From positions 3,534,001 through 3,598,000 of the forward strand of contig NZ_CP139972.1 in NCBI RefSeq assembly GCF_034424315.1: a stretch of DNA of 64,000 nucleotides. Reading direction: 5' to 3'. The translations under genes and the position numbers were made by a program. The notes below the pieces were generated by a model. It searched no databases and was not told where the DNA came from. It worked only from the letters and a program-made list of their open reading frames with translations. How positions within the stretch are numbered: position 1 is the first letter of the stretch; each line of letters starts with the position of its first letter. This DNA is from Chitinophaga sancti. GTDB taxonomy: Bacteria > Bacteroidota > Bacteroidia > Chitinophagales > Chitinophagaceae. Shown here in pieces: positions 9,888 through 19,555 of this stretch.

Positions 9888-12800
9888 ATGCAATCATTGC
9901 TAAGACTGTTTGTATTGCTACTGCTGCTATCGATAGCAGGCAGCAGTTTTGGACAGCGTACCACGGTACTGAAAAACGTACTTGAAGGACCAAAGGTGTC
10001 AAAAGATGCTACCCTTCAGGTAAGGGATTCCATCCTTATTGCCGATGTAAGTCGTTTGGATATACCCTACCCGGTAAAGAATATTGTCGTTTTTCATATC
10101 GATGAATATGCAAAAACACTTTTACCGGATTCGTTTACAGCTACACTGAATATCCGTGTCATTTACCTGCGTCCTGATCAGCAAAAGGATTCGGTAGAGA
10201 CTGCCCTTACTATTAATTATAAAGATAGCGCGGCTTATACCAGCCGGAGTAGCTTTGTCTTTAACAACTCTCATGATGTAACTGTACGGATATTAGGATT
10301 GTCTGTGAGCAATGACAGTGCCTTAGTCAGCAAATCGTTATTGCTGAAAAATGAAATGGATGTACATGCGGTATACAAATTAAATTGTACAAATGATGCG
10401 GTGCAGCATGTATATATAAAAACAACCGTCAATACAGACTCTACGGATGAGTTGTCTGTACACTGGGATGAGATCACAGGTGCAGATCTCTACGATCTGG
10501 AATGGACCTTTGTCGATTCGTCCGCATTAGGCACCAAAGATCAATTGTTCCGTAACAATTGCAGCAGGGTCACCATCCCTGGTAATAGCTACAATATCCC
10601 ACTGATGTACGATGATGGAGGTGTTGTCTATTTCCGTGTGAGAGCAGTGCAGGTAAGAGATAATAATAGTAGGATGGAAACCAGCTGGAGTGATAACTTT
10701 TCGGGTGGCTTGGGGTCCTATGCATTTGTAGGGCATCAGCGGGCATTAAACTGGCAATCGGCTGTGACATTCTCGGAGGAGGGGAAAAGAAATGTAAGCG
10801 TCACTTATTTTGATGGTAGTATGCGTAGCCGGCAGACGGTGCTAAAGGATAATACTACGAATACAACAGTTGTAAGTGAAACGATGTATGACTATCAGGG
10901 TCGTGGTGTGATTGATGTAATGCCGGCACCGACATTGAATACAGTGATTAAATATTCCCGCAATTTCAATCGTGGATTGAATGGAGTAGCATACGATAAA
11001 GGGCAATATGATACGTTACCTTCGCCTGAGACTTTTCTCTCAGCAGCGGCAGCACAAATGTCTAGTGAGAGTGGTGCGAATCAATATTATTCTGCTAATA
11101 ATCAGCAAAAAGATCTGGGTGTGAACCGTTTCATTCCGGATGCAGAAGGGTATGCATTTACAGAGACAGTTTATACACAGGATAATACTGGTCGCGTCAG
11201 CAGGTTAGGTGGAACTGGGCCTACATTTAGAATAGGCAGTAACCACGAAACCAAATTTTATTATGATTCACCGGGAGAAAGTGACCTTGATGTGTTGTTT
11301 GGTACTGAGGCGGGTTGTCACAGTCGTTATTTCAAGAATTCATTAGAGGATGCCAATGGACAGATGAGGGTGGCTTATACTGATATTCATGGGCGTACAA
11401 TAGCTACTGCATTGGCAGGTACACCAGACAGTGCCCAGCTGGAAAATCTGGAGTCAAGTACAGGGTTTATAGTAACAGATACGATCTCAGGTAATACGTT
11501 AAAGGGAACGTCTTTGGAGAGTGTACATAGTCAGCTGGTGGTGCAGAAAGGAAATCATCATTTTCATTATGCATTGATGCCACCAGTGTTTAAGAAAAAG
11601 GATTGTGATAGTAACGTGGTTTGTTATAATGGGTTGTATGATCTGGAGATCATGATCACAGATGATGTATATAATCAGCATCTGGGAGGTAAGGCATTTG
11701 ATACGATCTTACATAATTACAATGCTGATTCAATTGTTCCTAATTGTAGTCCGGATTCCTTTGTAGTTGATTTTAATATTGTACTGGAAAGAGGTAGTTA
11801 CCAGATTACGAAGCGACTGACGGTGAATGAGACAGCCTTGTCTTACTATCGTGATAGTATCTTCATGGTACGTAACATGTGTAGTTCACTGGATACATTC
11901 ATTGCACAGCAACATAATCTGCTGGTTAGTTTGACTTGTGTGCCTGATTGCCAGACGTGTCTGGATAGTTTAGGGACGTGGGATAGTTTCAGAGCTAAAT
12001 ATATGTTACGTGCGGGGATAGCGGATAGTGATTCCGCTTCTTACCGTAGTGAGGCGCAGACGGCTTATAATGATGCTTTTGTGTCTTGTGCGGCGTTGTG
12101 TGGTACGACTTCACCAGTGGATGAGATGAAGGATGAGATGGAACAGGATCTGGCGGCACCATCTGGTCAGTATGCGAATGTGGATGACTCCACAGATATA
12201 TATTCTATCTTTTATCATAAGGATGAGAATACATTGCCTCCTTATAAGAGAGATACTGTCACTTACCTGAATGAGAACGGTAAAGTGGATAGTGTCTATG
12301 ATGATGCAGTGGGGACTTATGTATTGCCGCAGGATCTGTCTTCGGCTACCTTCTCAGATAAGTTCAAACCGTCCTGGGCAGCAGCGTTGCTGAAGTTTCA
12401 TCCGGAGTATTGTCGTTATTTGGAGTATCAGAAGTATGCAGGTAGTTTAGCATGGGACAGGGTATTCGAAGCGGTAGATACTTATGAGGAAGCCCTTGAT
12501 TCAGGATATTTGAATCCAATGGGTAGCAGTAGTTTTCCATTTACGATAGTAGCTGCACATAAAGATCCTTTTGCTTCAATGCAGCCAACTTTGCTTTCCA
12601 GTGGGTTATCTAATTATTCTCAAGGCACAGGCAACAATGCATTGTCTATGTACAGTGTAGCTACGGCGACCTTAAAATGTACAACGAATGCTTGTATTGC
12701 TAAGTACAACACGCCGGCGTTGGCATTTAATGCTAGTAGCATGTGTACAGGAGATCTGGATATGGCATGGCGTGCATTTAGACAATTATATTTAGCCTAT

Positions 12801-15800
12801 AAGAATCACATCATAGATAGCCTTGTACAAAAGGCGACCTGTACGGGTTATCCAACCGCCCAGACATTAACGAATGCTGGTAAAGTGGTTCATTTTACGG
12901 ATCAGCAAACGGCGTATAATAATAGCGGGATCAATTATATCGCAGGTGGTGATACTGCAGATATCCGGACCCTTACTAAGTCTTCCTTGTCAGAAAGCTA
13001 TGCAGCGAATTGCCAGAGTTATGTAGAGGCGTGGATGAATCAGCTGATGGCTTGTACCTATTATGTAGATACGGCAGCCTTAAGAAGTAATCTTATTCCA
13101 CAATTATTACAAATCTGTAAAGATGGAGCAGATGAGGATCATGTGATGGGAGCCAGCACCGGCAGACCTTTAAGTCTCTCTTCCCGTTATGGCCAGACGT
13201 TTGTGAATACGATCCTGTCCTATAATGAATCACTTGGAATTACAGATACGTTGATGTGTACGGGGTATCTGATAGATGCGCCGTTGCCATATGACCAACA
13301 GCGGACTTATGGCGATAACAGGACTTATACAAAGCCAACGGATTGTGAATGTAATAACCTGCATTTACTTGAAAAAGAATATGAGACTTATAAAAAGTCT
13401 ACCGATGGTAGTTTTACAGCTTACCTGAATCGTACTCGCGGAACCAGTTTAACAACCAGCCAGATGGATGCATTGCTGACAGCGTGTGCGAATAAGAATG
13501 AAGATTGTGACTACTCAGCCACACAATTGGTGATCCCTGCCTTGATTCAATGTGGACCAGCGCCATCCTGTACAGACTGTGCGATCTTTACGATCCTATA
13601 CAACAGTTATACCAGTGCGCATAGCTTGATGATGCCATCTTACGAAGATGAAGACTCTGTACAGCATCTTAAGAATGAGTTATTTGCTTCCTATATGAAT
13701 AATGGTCTTGGTTACAGCAAAGAAGCGCGTGAATACCTTGCTTTCAGAGATAGTTGCGCCGTATTGAAGTCCATGGACAGCGTAGTTTGTACGGCCTATG
13801 CTCCAGGTAGTGCGATTCATACATACGGAGAAAATACTTTCTTTGAAGACCTGATCATTACCTCCGATGGTGGTTATTTAATGGCAGGTAAGATGGTCGC
13901 TGCAGTGGGCGACACGGATGCAGTGTTAGTGAAGACGGATGCCGCAGGTACACTTCAATGGGCGAAACGCTATGGAGCCAGCAATACGAATTACTTAACG
14001 AAGGTACGAGCGACCAGTGATGGAGGATACATAGCAATAGGTACCAGCAATAAATCAGTGCTGCTCATCAAGATGACGAGTACAGGTGCACAAAGCTGGA
14101 CAAAGACCCTATCTTATAACACGCAATACGGCGAGAGAGGCGGTGATATTGTTCAAACGAGCGATGGTGGGTATATAGTAGCGTTGAAATATAACATTGG
14201 TAACACGGTCGCCGATGCTGAATTAGTGGCCCTGAACAGTAGTGGTACGACCTTATGGGCACATCGTTATGGTACGAACTCAGGAGAAGAAGGGTATAGT
14301 CTCACGATGAGCGGAGATACAGTGAACCTGTTAGGTTGTACATCAGGTATGGGAATTGCGTTCAGGACCTTCCTGATGAAGATAGATCGTAATACGGGTA
14401 GTATATTAACCAGCTATTTATTTTACGATACATATGAAGGAGATGGAGGTAGTTACTCAGGTCATTTATACAACACACCTACAGGTCATCTGATCAATAT
14501 GTCGTTCACGAGTACGAAAGCAGGAGGAGGAAGTGCGGACCTTGTAGCCGGAGTAGATCATGACGGCAACCTGACTTTTACCCAGCAATTTGGTAGTCCT
14601 GTAAATGGAGCAACTTCTACACAATGGATGCCGATCGTTCCATCTTCTGATGGTGGTTATGTGAGTGTCCAGAACATAAAGACGAAACCACAGGCGGTAG
14701 TTTGGGAGAAGGTTGATGGGAACAATAGTCTATTGTGGTCAGAACTGATCCGTGCGGGCGACTCCACTGAAATGCGGGCAGTAGTAGAACGACCAGATGG
14801 AGGATTTGCGGCAGTAGGTGGTTTGGGAAGCAAAGGTATGTTGATGCTGACCTTGGGAAATGGAAAGGTAGGCTGTAGTGATAGTGTGTTCACCAACAGT
14901 TATTCAGATGCTCCAATAGCAGAGGAATATCCTGAAGTTTGGGCAGTGGATGTGGATATGACGAGCAGCACAAGCTGGAGCAGTGCGAGCTTTACAGAGA
15001 ATTCATTTACTGCAAGCAACTCAGTAGTAGACTGTCGTAACTGTTACACCGTTCACAGTGGACCATTGTTATGTGGCAATGCCGTATCTGTGTTCCCAAC
15101 GATCTCTCTGGATAGTACCGACAACTGTAGTGACAATGAATTCTTTGCAGTCAGTAAGGGTACAGAGTTATATACAGTGTATCGTGATTCGCTGTTAGGC
15201 AGCTTTGGCAAAGATTACCTGACCATGGCACTTGAAGTGAAGGAGCGCTTTACTGTAACCTATAACAATAGTGAATACAATTACACTTTATACTACTACG
15301 ATCAGGCAGGTAATCTTGTAAAGACGGTACCACCAGCCGGTGTGGTGGTGAATCGCACAGATAGCTGGTTGAATAGTGTAAAGGCAGCAAGAGCAGCAGG
15401 CACCGCATTGGTTCCTGATCATAAAATGGTAACTCAATACAGGTATAATACATTCAATCAGGTGGTCATGCAGTCAATACCTGATCAGGGCATCACCTAT
15501 TTCTGGTATGACAGACTGGGTAGACTAGCATTCTCACAAAATGCTAAGCAACTTGCTGAAAATAAATACACCTATACTACTTATGATGCATTAGGCCGTA
15601 TTTCAGAAGCAGGAGAGTTGACCAGTGCAGCACCTATGACAGACTTCATTTGTCGTGACACCACTCAACTGAATGCATGGATGGCGACTGCAAGATCTTC
15701 AAGGACACAGATCATCTCTACCAGTTATGATCATGCTTATACCGCATTGTCCGATTTATACCTTACGGCAAAGAACCTGAGGAACAGGGTGTCATGGACA

Positions 15801-18395
15801 GCCGTGTTTGACAATGCAGCCGCACAGGATAATATGCAGTTCACTACTGCCAGTTTCTATAGTTATGATTCACATGGTTTTGTGGATACCTTGCTACAGG
15901 ATTATAAAATAGGTAGCATGCAGCAGGCACAAAACCGTTTCAAGAAGGTTGTCTACAGGTATGATCTCGTTTCAGGAAAACTCAATTCCGTAGCCTATCA
16001 GCCGGGTGCTTCAGATGCTTATTACCACAGGTATACCTACGATGCACTGGATCGCCTGACGAACGTCGAAACCAGCCGTGACAGCATCTATTGGGAAAAT
16101 GAAGCATTCTATCAATACTACAAACATGGAGGTATAGCAAGGGTTGTCCTGGGCGAAGAGCAGGTACAGGGGCTTGATTATGCCTATAATTTGCAGGGAT
16201 TGCTGAAAGGCCAGAACAGTACAACTGCTACAGCAGCAATGGATATGGGCGGGGATGGAAGCAGCGGTAGTATGGTGGCAAAAGATGCATTTGGGTTTGC
16301 ATTACATTACTACGGAGATCGTGATTATAAACCCATTAGTGGATTAAATATCTTTGCTTCAGCTCCAGGTCTGAATCCTTTATTTGATGGTAATATTTCA
16401 GCGATCAGTCAAACCATCCCTACCATAGGTACATCCTTATTATCCAATTATAGTTATGACGTGCTTTCCCGGATGACGGGTATGCAGGTTTCCAAAGGAT
16501 TAAATACAACAACCAATAGCTGGACACCTGTGGCATTGGATGATTTTAAAGAAAAGGTGACCTATGATGCCAATAGTAATATTTTGAAGTATCTTCGTAA
16601 TGGTAATCACTCCTTAGCTGGTACACAACTCAGCATGGATTCACTGACATACCATTATAAGACAGGCACTAACAAGCTGGATTTCATAAATGATTCAGTT
16701 CCCGCCGGCAATTATGCTGAGGATATAGATGCACAATCTGCAGGCAATTATGCTTATGATTCCCTTGGTAATATGATAGCGGATAAAATTAGTGGAATTG
16801 ATAGTATTCAATGGAATGTATTTGGTAAGATTGCCCGTATTAAGAAATCCAACGGTGCAGTTATTTCCTATACATATGATAATGCCGGTTATATTGTTTG
16901 TAAAACTGTCAACAAGAAAGAGACGTGGTATGTACGGGATGGTTCCGGGCATGTATTAAGCATTTATTCCAAAAGAGATAGCGCTGTGAATAATGGTGAC
17001 CTGAGCCAGACGGAGATCCATTTGTATGGAGATACGAGACTGGGTATTCATCATGTAGACCTGGATGTACAGGTGCCTGCATCATTACCAACGGTAAATA
17101 TGACTGGTTTGGGCAATGGTATAAGCATAGACTTTATCCGTGGCAGAAAGGCGTTTGAACTGTCCAATCATTTAGACAATATACTGGCATCAGTTTCTGA
17201 TCGTAAGATAGGGGTGTCTACAGATGGTAGTGTGATAGATCATTATGAGCCATATATTTTATCAGCACAGGAATATTATCCATATGGTATGACGATGCCG
17301 GGTAGGAGTAATAGTGTGGATACATCCGGATATAGATATGGATTTAACGGGCAGGAGAAGAATAATGATATCAATGGTAAAGGTAATAGTTACACTGCAG
17401 AGTTCTGGGAGTATGATCCGAGAATAGGGAAGCGTTGGAATCCTGATCCTATCATCAATGTGTCAGCCAGTCCATATTCCGTGTTTGATCAGAATCCAAT
17501 AAGTAGGATCGACCCTGCGGGTGCACATAATACTGACTGGTATGCGCGAAAGAATAGCGATAAGAGTATTTCACTGATCAATAAGAGTGGCGAGCATGAT
17601 GCAGAGAAGAGTATCTTAGACCAGAATTATGTGAATGTGGGTGAAGATAATATTTCAGCAGAAGCCGCGATGAATAATGCCCAGAGTTATTTCCAGGAGG
17701 CAACTGTATTGACGGGTAATTATAAAGGAAATGTTCATGCGAATTTTACGGGGTATTTTAAGATCAATGAGCAGTTGAGTTATATGAATCCTGATAGGTT
17801 CGCGACTTCGCCATTGACTTATAAGAATATTCTATCTGATCCCCGGTATGCATGGATAAAAGTGGCCATTAGTCAAATTGGTAATGAAGAACAGGACAAG
17901 GGCGATAATCCGCAGATCACTCAGTATCACCTGGTCGGATGTGGTTTGAAAAATACGTATGAAGATACTTACTGGTGTTCCTCTTTTGTAAATTACTGTT
18001 TAGCAGTAGGGAATCCTCAAGTAATAAGATCTAAGAGTGCTGCTTCCAGAGTGTGGTTTTTACAAGCCTCAAAATGGGGATTAGAGCGGGTACAAACGCC
18101 ATATTATGGTTCTCTGATGGTTCGGAAAGATAATAATTATTGGGATAAAGACGATAGTGGAGGAGGGCACGTGTCAATTGTTATTGGTAAAGATGACGGT
18201 GCTTTTGCACAGCTTGGAGGTAACCAAGCAAAACCCGGTTCACGAACAGGAAATACCGTAAATGTTGTACTAAGACGAAGGAAGGATAACGTGAGATATT
18301 ATCATTTTATCTGGTTACCTAAAATTCCATTAGGTCCGCCGTTGGCTACACCTGCGACGAAAAAAGCAGAGGAACAAATGGGATTGGATAAATAA
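9888..18395 (+). CDS. RHS-repeat toxin with C-terminal Cys/His amidase-like domain
   Basis: This 2835-residue protein has a signal peptide (residues 1-22, SSFGQ). In order it carries an Fn3-like segment (about 170-265), a long Cys-rich helical region (about 660-1300), SDGGY-type propeller-like repeats (about 1310-1660) and RHS/YD repeats (about 1790-2460). The RHS-associated core (about 2463-2545) has YYPYGMTMPGRS, FNGQEKNNDINGKGN and PISRIDPAGA. Residues 2548-2835 are the variable toxin tip. Its WCSSFVNYC (Cys2697), GGGHVSIVIG (His2761) and LGGNQ (about 2776-2780) match the TIGR02594/CHAP-like peptidoglycan hydrolase pattern. The likely target is cell-wall peptide bonds of competitors, which is inferred from the fold. 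The next gene is the immunity candidate. Confidence 0.85.
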   Translation: MQSLLRLFVLLLLLSIAGSSFGQRTTVLKNVLEGPKVSKDATLQVRDSILIADVSRLDIPYPVKNIVVFHIDEYAKTLLPDSFTATLNIRVIYLRPDQQKDSVETALTINYKDSAAYTSRSSFVFNNSHDVTVRILGLSVSNDSALVSKSLLLKNEMDVHAVYKLNCTNDAVQHVYIKTTVNTDSTDELSVHWDEITGADLYDLEWTFVDSSALGTKDQLFRNNCSRVTIPGNSYNIPLMYDDGGVVYFRVRAVQVRDNNSRMETSWSDNFSGGLGSYAFVGHQRALNWQSAVTFSEEGKRNVSVTYFDGSMRSRQTVLKDNTTNTTVVSETMYDYQGRGVIDVMPAPTLNTVIKYSRNFNRGLNGVAYDKGQYDTLPSPETFLSAAAAQMSSESGANQYYSANNQQKDLGVNRFIPDAEGYAFTETVYTQDNTGRVSRLGGTGPTFRIGSNHETKFYYDSPGESDLDVLFGTEAGCHSRYFKNSLEDANGQMRVAYTDIHGRTIATALAGTPDSAQLENLESSTGFIVTDTISGNTLKGTSLESVHSQLVVQKGNHHFHYALMPPVFKKKDCDSNVVCYNGLYDLEIMITDDVYNQHLGGKAFDTILHNYNADSIVPNCSPDSFVVDFNIVLERGSYQITKRLTVNETALSYYRDSIFMVRNMCSSLDTFIAQQHNLLVSLTCVPDCQTCLDSLGTWDSFRAKYMLRAGIADSDSASYRSEAQTAYNDAFVSCAALCGTTSPVDEMKDEMEQDLAAPSGQYANVDDSTDIYSIFYHKDENTLPPYKRDTVTYLNENGKVDSVYDDAVGTYVLPQDLSSATFSDKFKPSWAAALLKFHPEYCRYLEYQKYAGSLAWDRVFEAVDTYEEALDSGYLNPMGSSSFPFTIVAAHKDPFASMQPTLLSSGLSNYSQGTGNNALSMYSVATATLKCTTNACIAKYNTPALAFNASSMCTGDLDMAWRAFRQLYLAYKNHIIDSLVQKATCTGYPTAQTLTNAGKVVHFTDQQTAYNNSGINYIAGGDTADIRTLTKSSLSESYAANCQSYVEAWMNQLMACTYYVDTAALRSNLIPQLLQICKDGADEDHVMGASTGRPLSLSSRYGQTFVNTILSYNESLGITDTLMCTGYLIDAPLPYDQQRTYGDNRTYTKPTDCECNNLHLLEKEYETYKKSTDGSFTAYLNRTRGTSLTTSQMDALLTACANKNEDCDYSATQLVIPALIQCGPAPSCTDCAIFTILYNSYTSAHSLMMPSYEDEDSVQHLKNELFASYMNNGLGYSKEAREYLAFRDSCAVLKSMDSVVCTAYAPGSAIHTYGENTFFEDLIITSDGGYLMAGKMVAAVGDTDAVLVKTDAAGTLQWAKRYGASNTNYLTKVRATSDGGYIAIGTSNKSVLLIKMTSTGAQSWTKTLSYNTQYGERGGDIVQTSDGGYIVALKYNIGNTVADAELVALNSSGTTLWAHRYGTNSGEEGYSLTMSGDTVNLLGCTSGMGIAFRTFLMKIDRNTGSILTSYLFYDTYEGDGGSYSGHLYNTPTGHLINMSFTSTKAGGGSADLVAGVDHDGNLTFTQQFGSPVNGATSTQWMPIVPSSDGGYVSVQNIKTKPQAVVWEKVDGNNSLLWSELIRAGDSTEMRAVVERPDGGFAAVGGLGSKGMLMLTLGNGKVGCSDSVFTNSYSDAPIAEEYPEVWAVDVDMTSSTSWSSASFTENSFTASNSVVDCRNCYTVHSGPLLCGNAVSVFPTISLDSTDNCSDNEFFAVSKGTELYTVYRDSLLGSFGKDYLTMALEVKERFTVTYNNSEYNYTLYYYDQAGNLVKTVPPAGVVVNRTDSWLNSVKAARAAGTALVPDHKMVTQYRYNTFNQVVMQSIPDQGITYFWYDRLGRLAFSQNAKQLAENKYTYTTYDALGRISEAGELTSAAPMTDFICRDTTQLNAWMATARSSRTQIISTSYDHAYTALSDLYLTAKNLRNRVSWTAVFDNAAAQDNMQFTTASFYSYDSHGFVDTLLQDYKIGSMQQAQNRFKKVVYRYDLVSGKLNSVAYQPGASDAYYHRYTYDALDRLTNVETSRDSIYWENEAFYQYYKHGGIARVVLGEEQVQGLDYAYNLQGLLKGQNSTTATAAMDMGGDGSSGSMVAKDAFGFALHYYGDRDYKPISGLNIFASAPGLNPLFDGNISAISQTIPTIGTSLLSNYSYDVLSRMTGMQVSKGLNTTTNSWTPVALDDFKEKVTYDANSNILKYLRNGNHSLAGTQLSMDSLTYHYKTGTNKLDFINDSVPAGNYAEDIDAQSAGNYAYDSLGNMIADKISGIDSIQWNVFGKIARIKKSNGAVISYTYDNAGYIVCKTVNKKETWYVRDGSGHVLSIYSKRDSAVNNGDLSQTEIHLYGDTRLGIHHVDLDVQVPASLPTVNMTGLGNGISIDFIRGRKAFELSNHLDNILASVSDRKIGVSTDGSVIDHYEPYILSAQEYYPYGMTMPGRSNSVDTSGYRYGFNGQEKNNDINGKGNSYTAEFWEYDPRIGKRWNPDPIINVSASPYSVFDQNPISRIDPAGAHNTDWYARKNSDKSISLINKSGEHDAEKSILDQNYVNVGEDNISAEAAMNNAQSYFQEATVLTGNYKGNVHANFTGYFKINEQLSYMNPDRFATSPLTYKNILSDPRYAWIKVAISQIGNEEQDKGDNPQITQYHLVGCGLKNTYEDTYWCSSFVNYCLAVGNPQVIRSKSAASRVWFLQASKWGLERVQTPYYGSLMVRKDNNYWDKDDSGGGHVSIVIGKDDGAFAQLGGNQAKPGSRTGNTVNVVLRRRKDNVRYYHFIWLPKIPLGPPLATPATKKAEEQMGLDK

Positions 18396-18417
18396 AATTA
18401 CATTTAAAAATAAAAAG

Positions 18418-18822
18418 ATGAAATTACTAACCTCTTTTGTCCTGATACTTTTTATAACTGTATCAGTCAGATCTCAGGATCAGAAAACTTTGATATTAAA
18501 TCAGTTGAAAGAAAAGAAAATAGATTCTGTGCTCCTGAATTGTGATCTGCCTTTTACCTTCAGTGGGCTTTCTGTGAAAGGAGAAGAAGTGATAAAAGAC
18601 AGGAATCTGTTGGCTAATAGAATTAAGGATTTGGTGAAGCGTAAGTATTTTGACCAGTATTTTGCATCAAGTGATGTAGAAAGGCATAGAGATGAGGTAT
18701 TCTTTACAAAACGCAGCTTTGATTCAGATGGGGAACTGGAGTCGGAGTATGGTTTAATCTTTGCTTTTAGAAAAGGGAAAGATGGGAAGTTGAAATTGTG
18801 GCGGATCAGAATGGCAGGATAA
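18418..18822 (+). CDS. Candidate periplasmic immunity protein for the RHS amidase toxin
   Basis: This 134-residue protein lies 22 bases after the RHS toxin gene and is the last gene before a terminator. It has a signal peptide (MKLLTSFVLILFITVSVRSQ), so it acts outside the cytoplasm, which fits protection against a peptidoglycan-cutting toxin. The mature part is charged and alpha/beta (LSVKGEEVIKDRNLLANRIK, then a beta C-terminus LIFAFRKGKDGKLKLWRI). I recognise no named immunity family. The immunity assignment rests on position, size and matching compartment. It could instead be an unrelated small secreted protein. Confidence 0.65.
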   Translation: MKLLTSFVLILFITVSVRSQDQKTLILNQLKEKKIDSVLLNCDLPFTFSGLSVKGEEVIKDRNLLANRIKDLVKRKYFDQYFASSDVERHRDEVFFTKRSFDSDGELESEYGLIFAFRKGKDGKLKLWRIRMAG

Positions 18823-18852
18823 TTTATGGTCGATTTATTTATTCAAAGTAGG

Positions 18853-18875
18853 AAGCCCGGCAACTTGCCGGGCTT
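18853..18875 (+). terminator. Rho-independent terminator of the RHS operon
   Basis: A perfect 10-bp GC-rich stem (AAGCCCGGCA / TGCCGGGCTT) with a 3-base loop lies 30 bases after the immunity-candidate stop. The T tract is short (TTT). It separates the + strand operon from the leftward genes beyond. Confidence 0.8.
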
Positions 18876-18989
18876 TAATAGGAAATTTCGAATAGGCAAC
18901 AAATACCATTAAAAACAAGTGCCTAATACACATCGAAAGTTTCATATATTTTGTTTATGGAGGTAGTTGTTATAAGTTATTCCCTGATC

Positions 18990-19493
18990 TCATGAAGAAA
19001 ATTTTTGTAAGTTGGTAATTTCATCCTTAATAGTTAAAAGAATTTTATCTTTCATATCTTCAAATTCAAGAGAACTTGAAAAAGTTCTCTTGAGATAAAT
19101 TCGTAACATTAAAACAGTCACATTAGCAAGTTTAAACTCCTTTCCTACTGCTACCCAATCATCAGAGAATTTATATTTTTTTTCAGCCTTTAGACCGATT
19201 AAAACTGTTTTTTCCTTCGCATCTTTAAATACTTCATTTTTGAACATATCACTGACCGCAAAAATACTTTTGGTTCTAAGTTCTTTTAGTTTATCATCAA
19301 TTAACTCTTTTATCCTTTTTATATTAACAACATTCGTTTTTTCATCCTCTGTTAAAACTACTTTTACTTGAAAAACTCTTTTAAATAACTTTCGATTGAG
19401 CAAATCCTTGTGGACTTCACTTTCTAATTCAGTTTCTACGAGAAATTTAGAAACAGTTGTAGTCGGTATTGGACAGTGTACAGTTTTTGGCAA
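18990..19493 (-). pseudogene. 3' fragment of an HD-domain phosphohydrolase gene split by IS21-family element
   Basis: The fragment encodes the C-terminal about 154 residues of the HD protein whose 5' part lies at 22123-23250. Only bases up to 19457 are host sequence; the first 13 residues (from MPKTVHC) are read from the IS end. Removing the element and one ACAGT copy joins the two parts in frame to give 524 residues plus stop. The joined segment reads LSQTVSKFLVETELESEV. The region is basic and helical, with the LLNRKLFKRVFQV pattern seen in C-terminal regions of SAMHD1-like bacterial HD proteins. It is probably not expressed as a functional protein. Confidence 0.75.
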
Positions 19494-19533
19494 TTAAGGA
19501 TGTACAATAAAAATTGCCAGATAGGGGTACATT
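19458..19533. repeat. Left end of the IS21-family element
   Basis: The terminal TGTAGTCGGTATTGG is followed by TGTACA at 19477 and 19501 and GGTACAT near 19527, about 24 bp apart. These are shorter counterparts of the 23-bp repeat array at the other end and are probable IstA binding sites. Confidence 0.7.
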
Positions 19534-19555
19534 TTGGAAGGCAAAACTAACTGAT

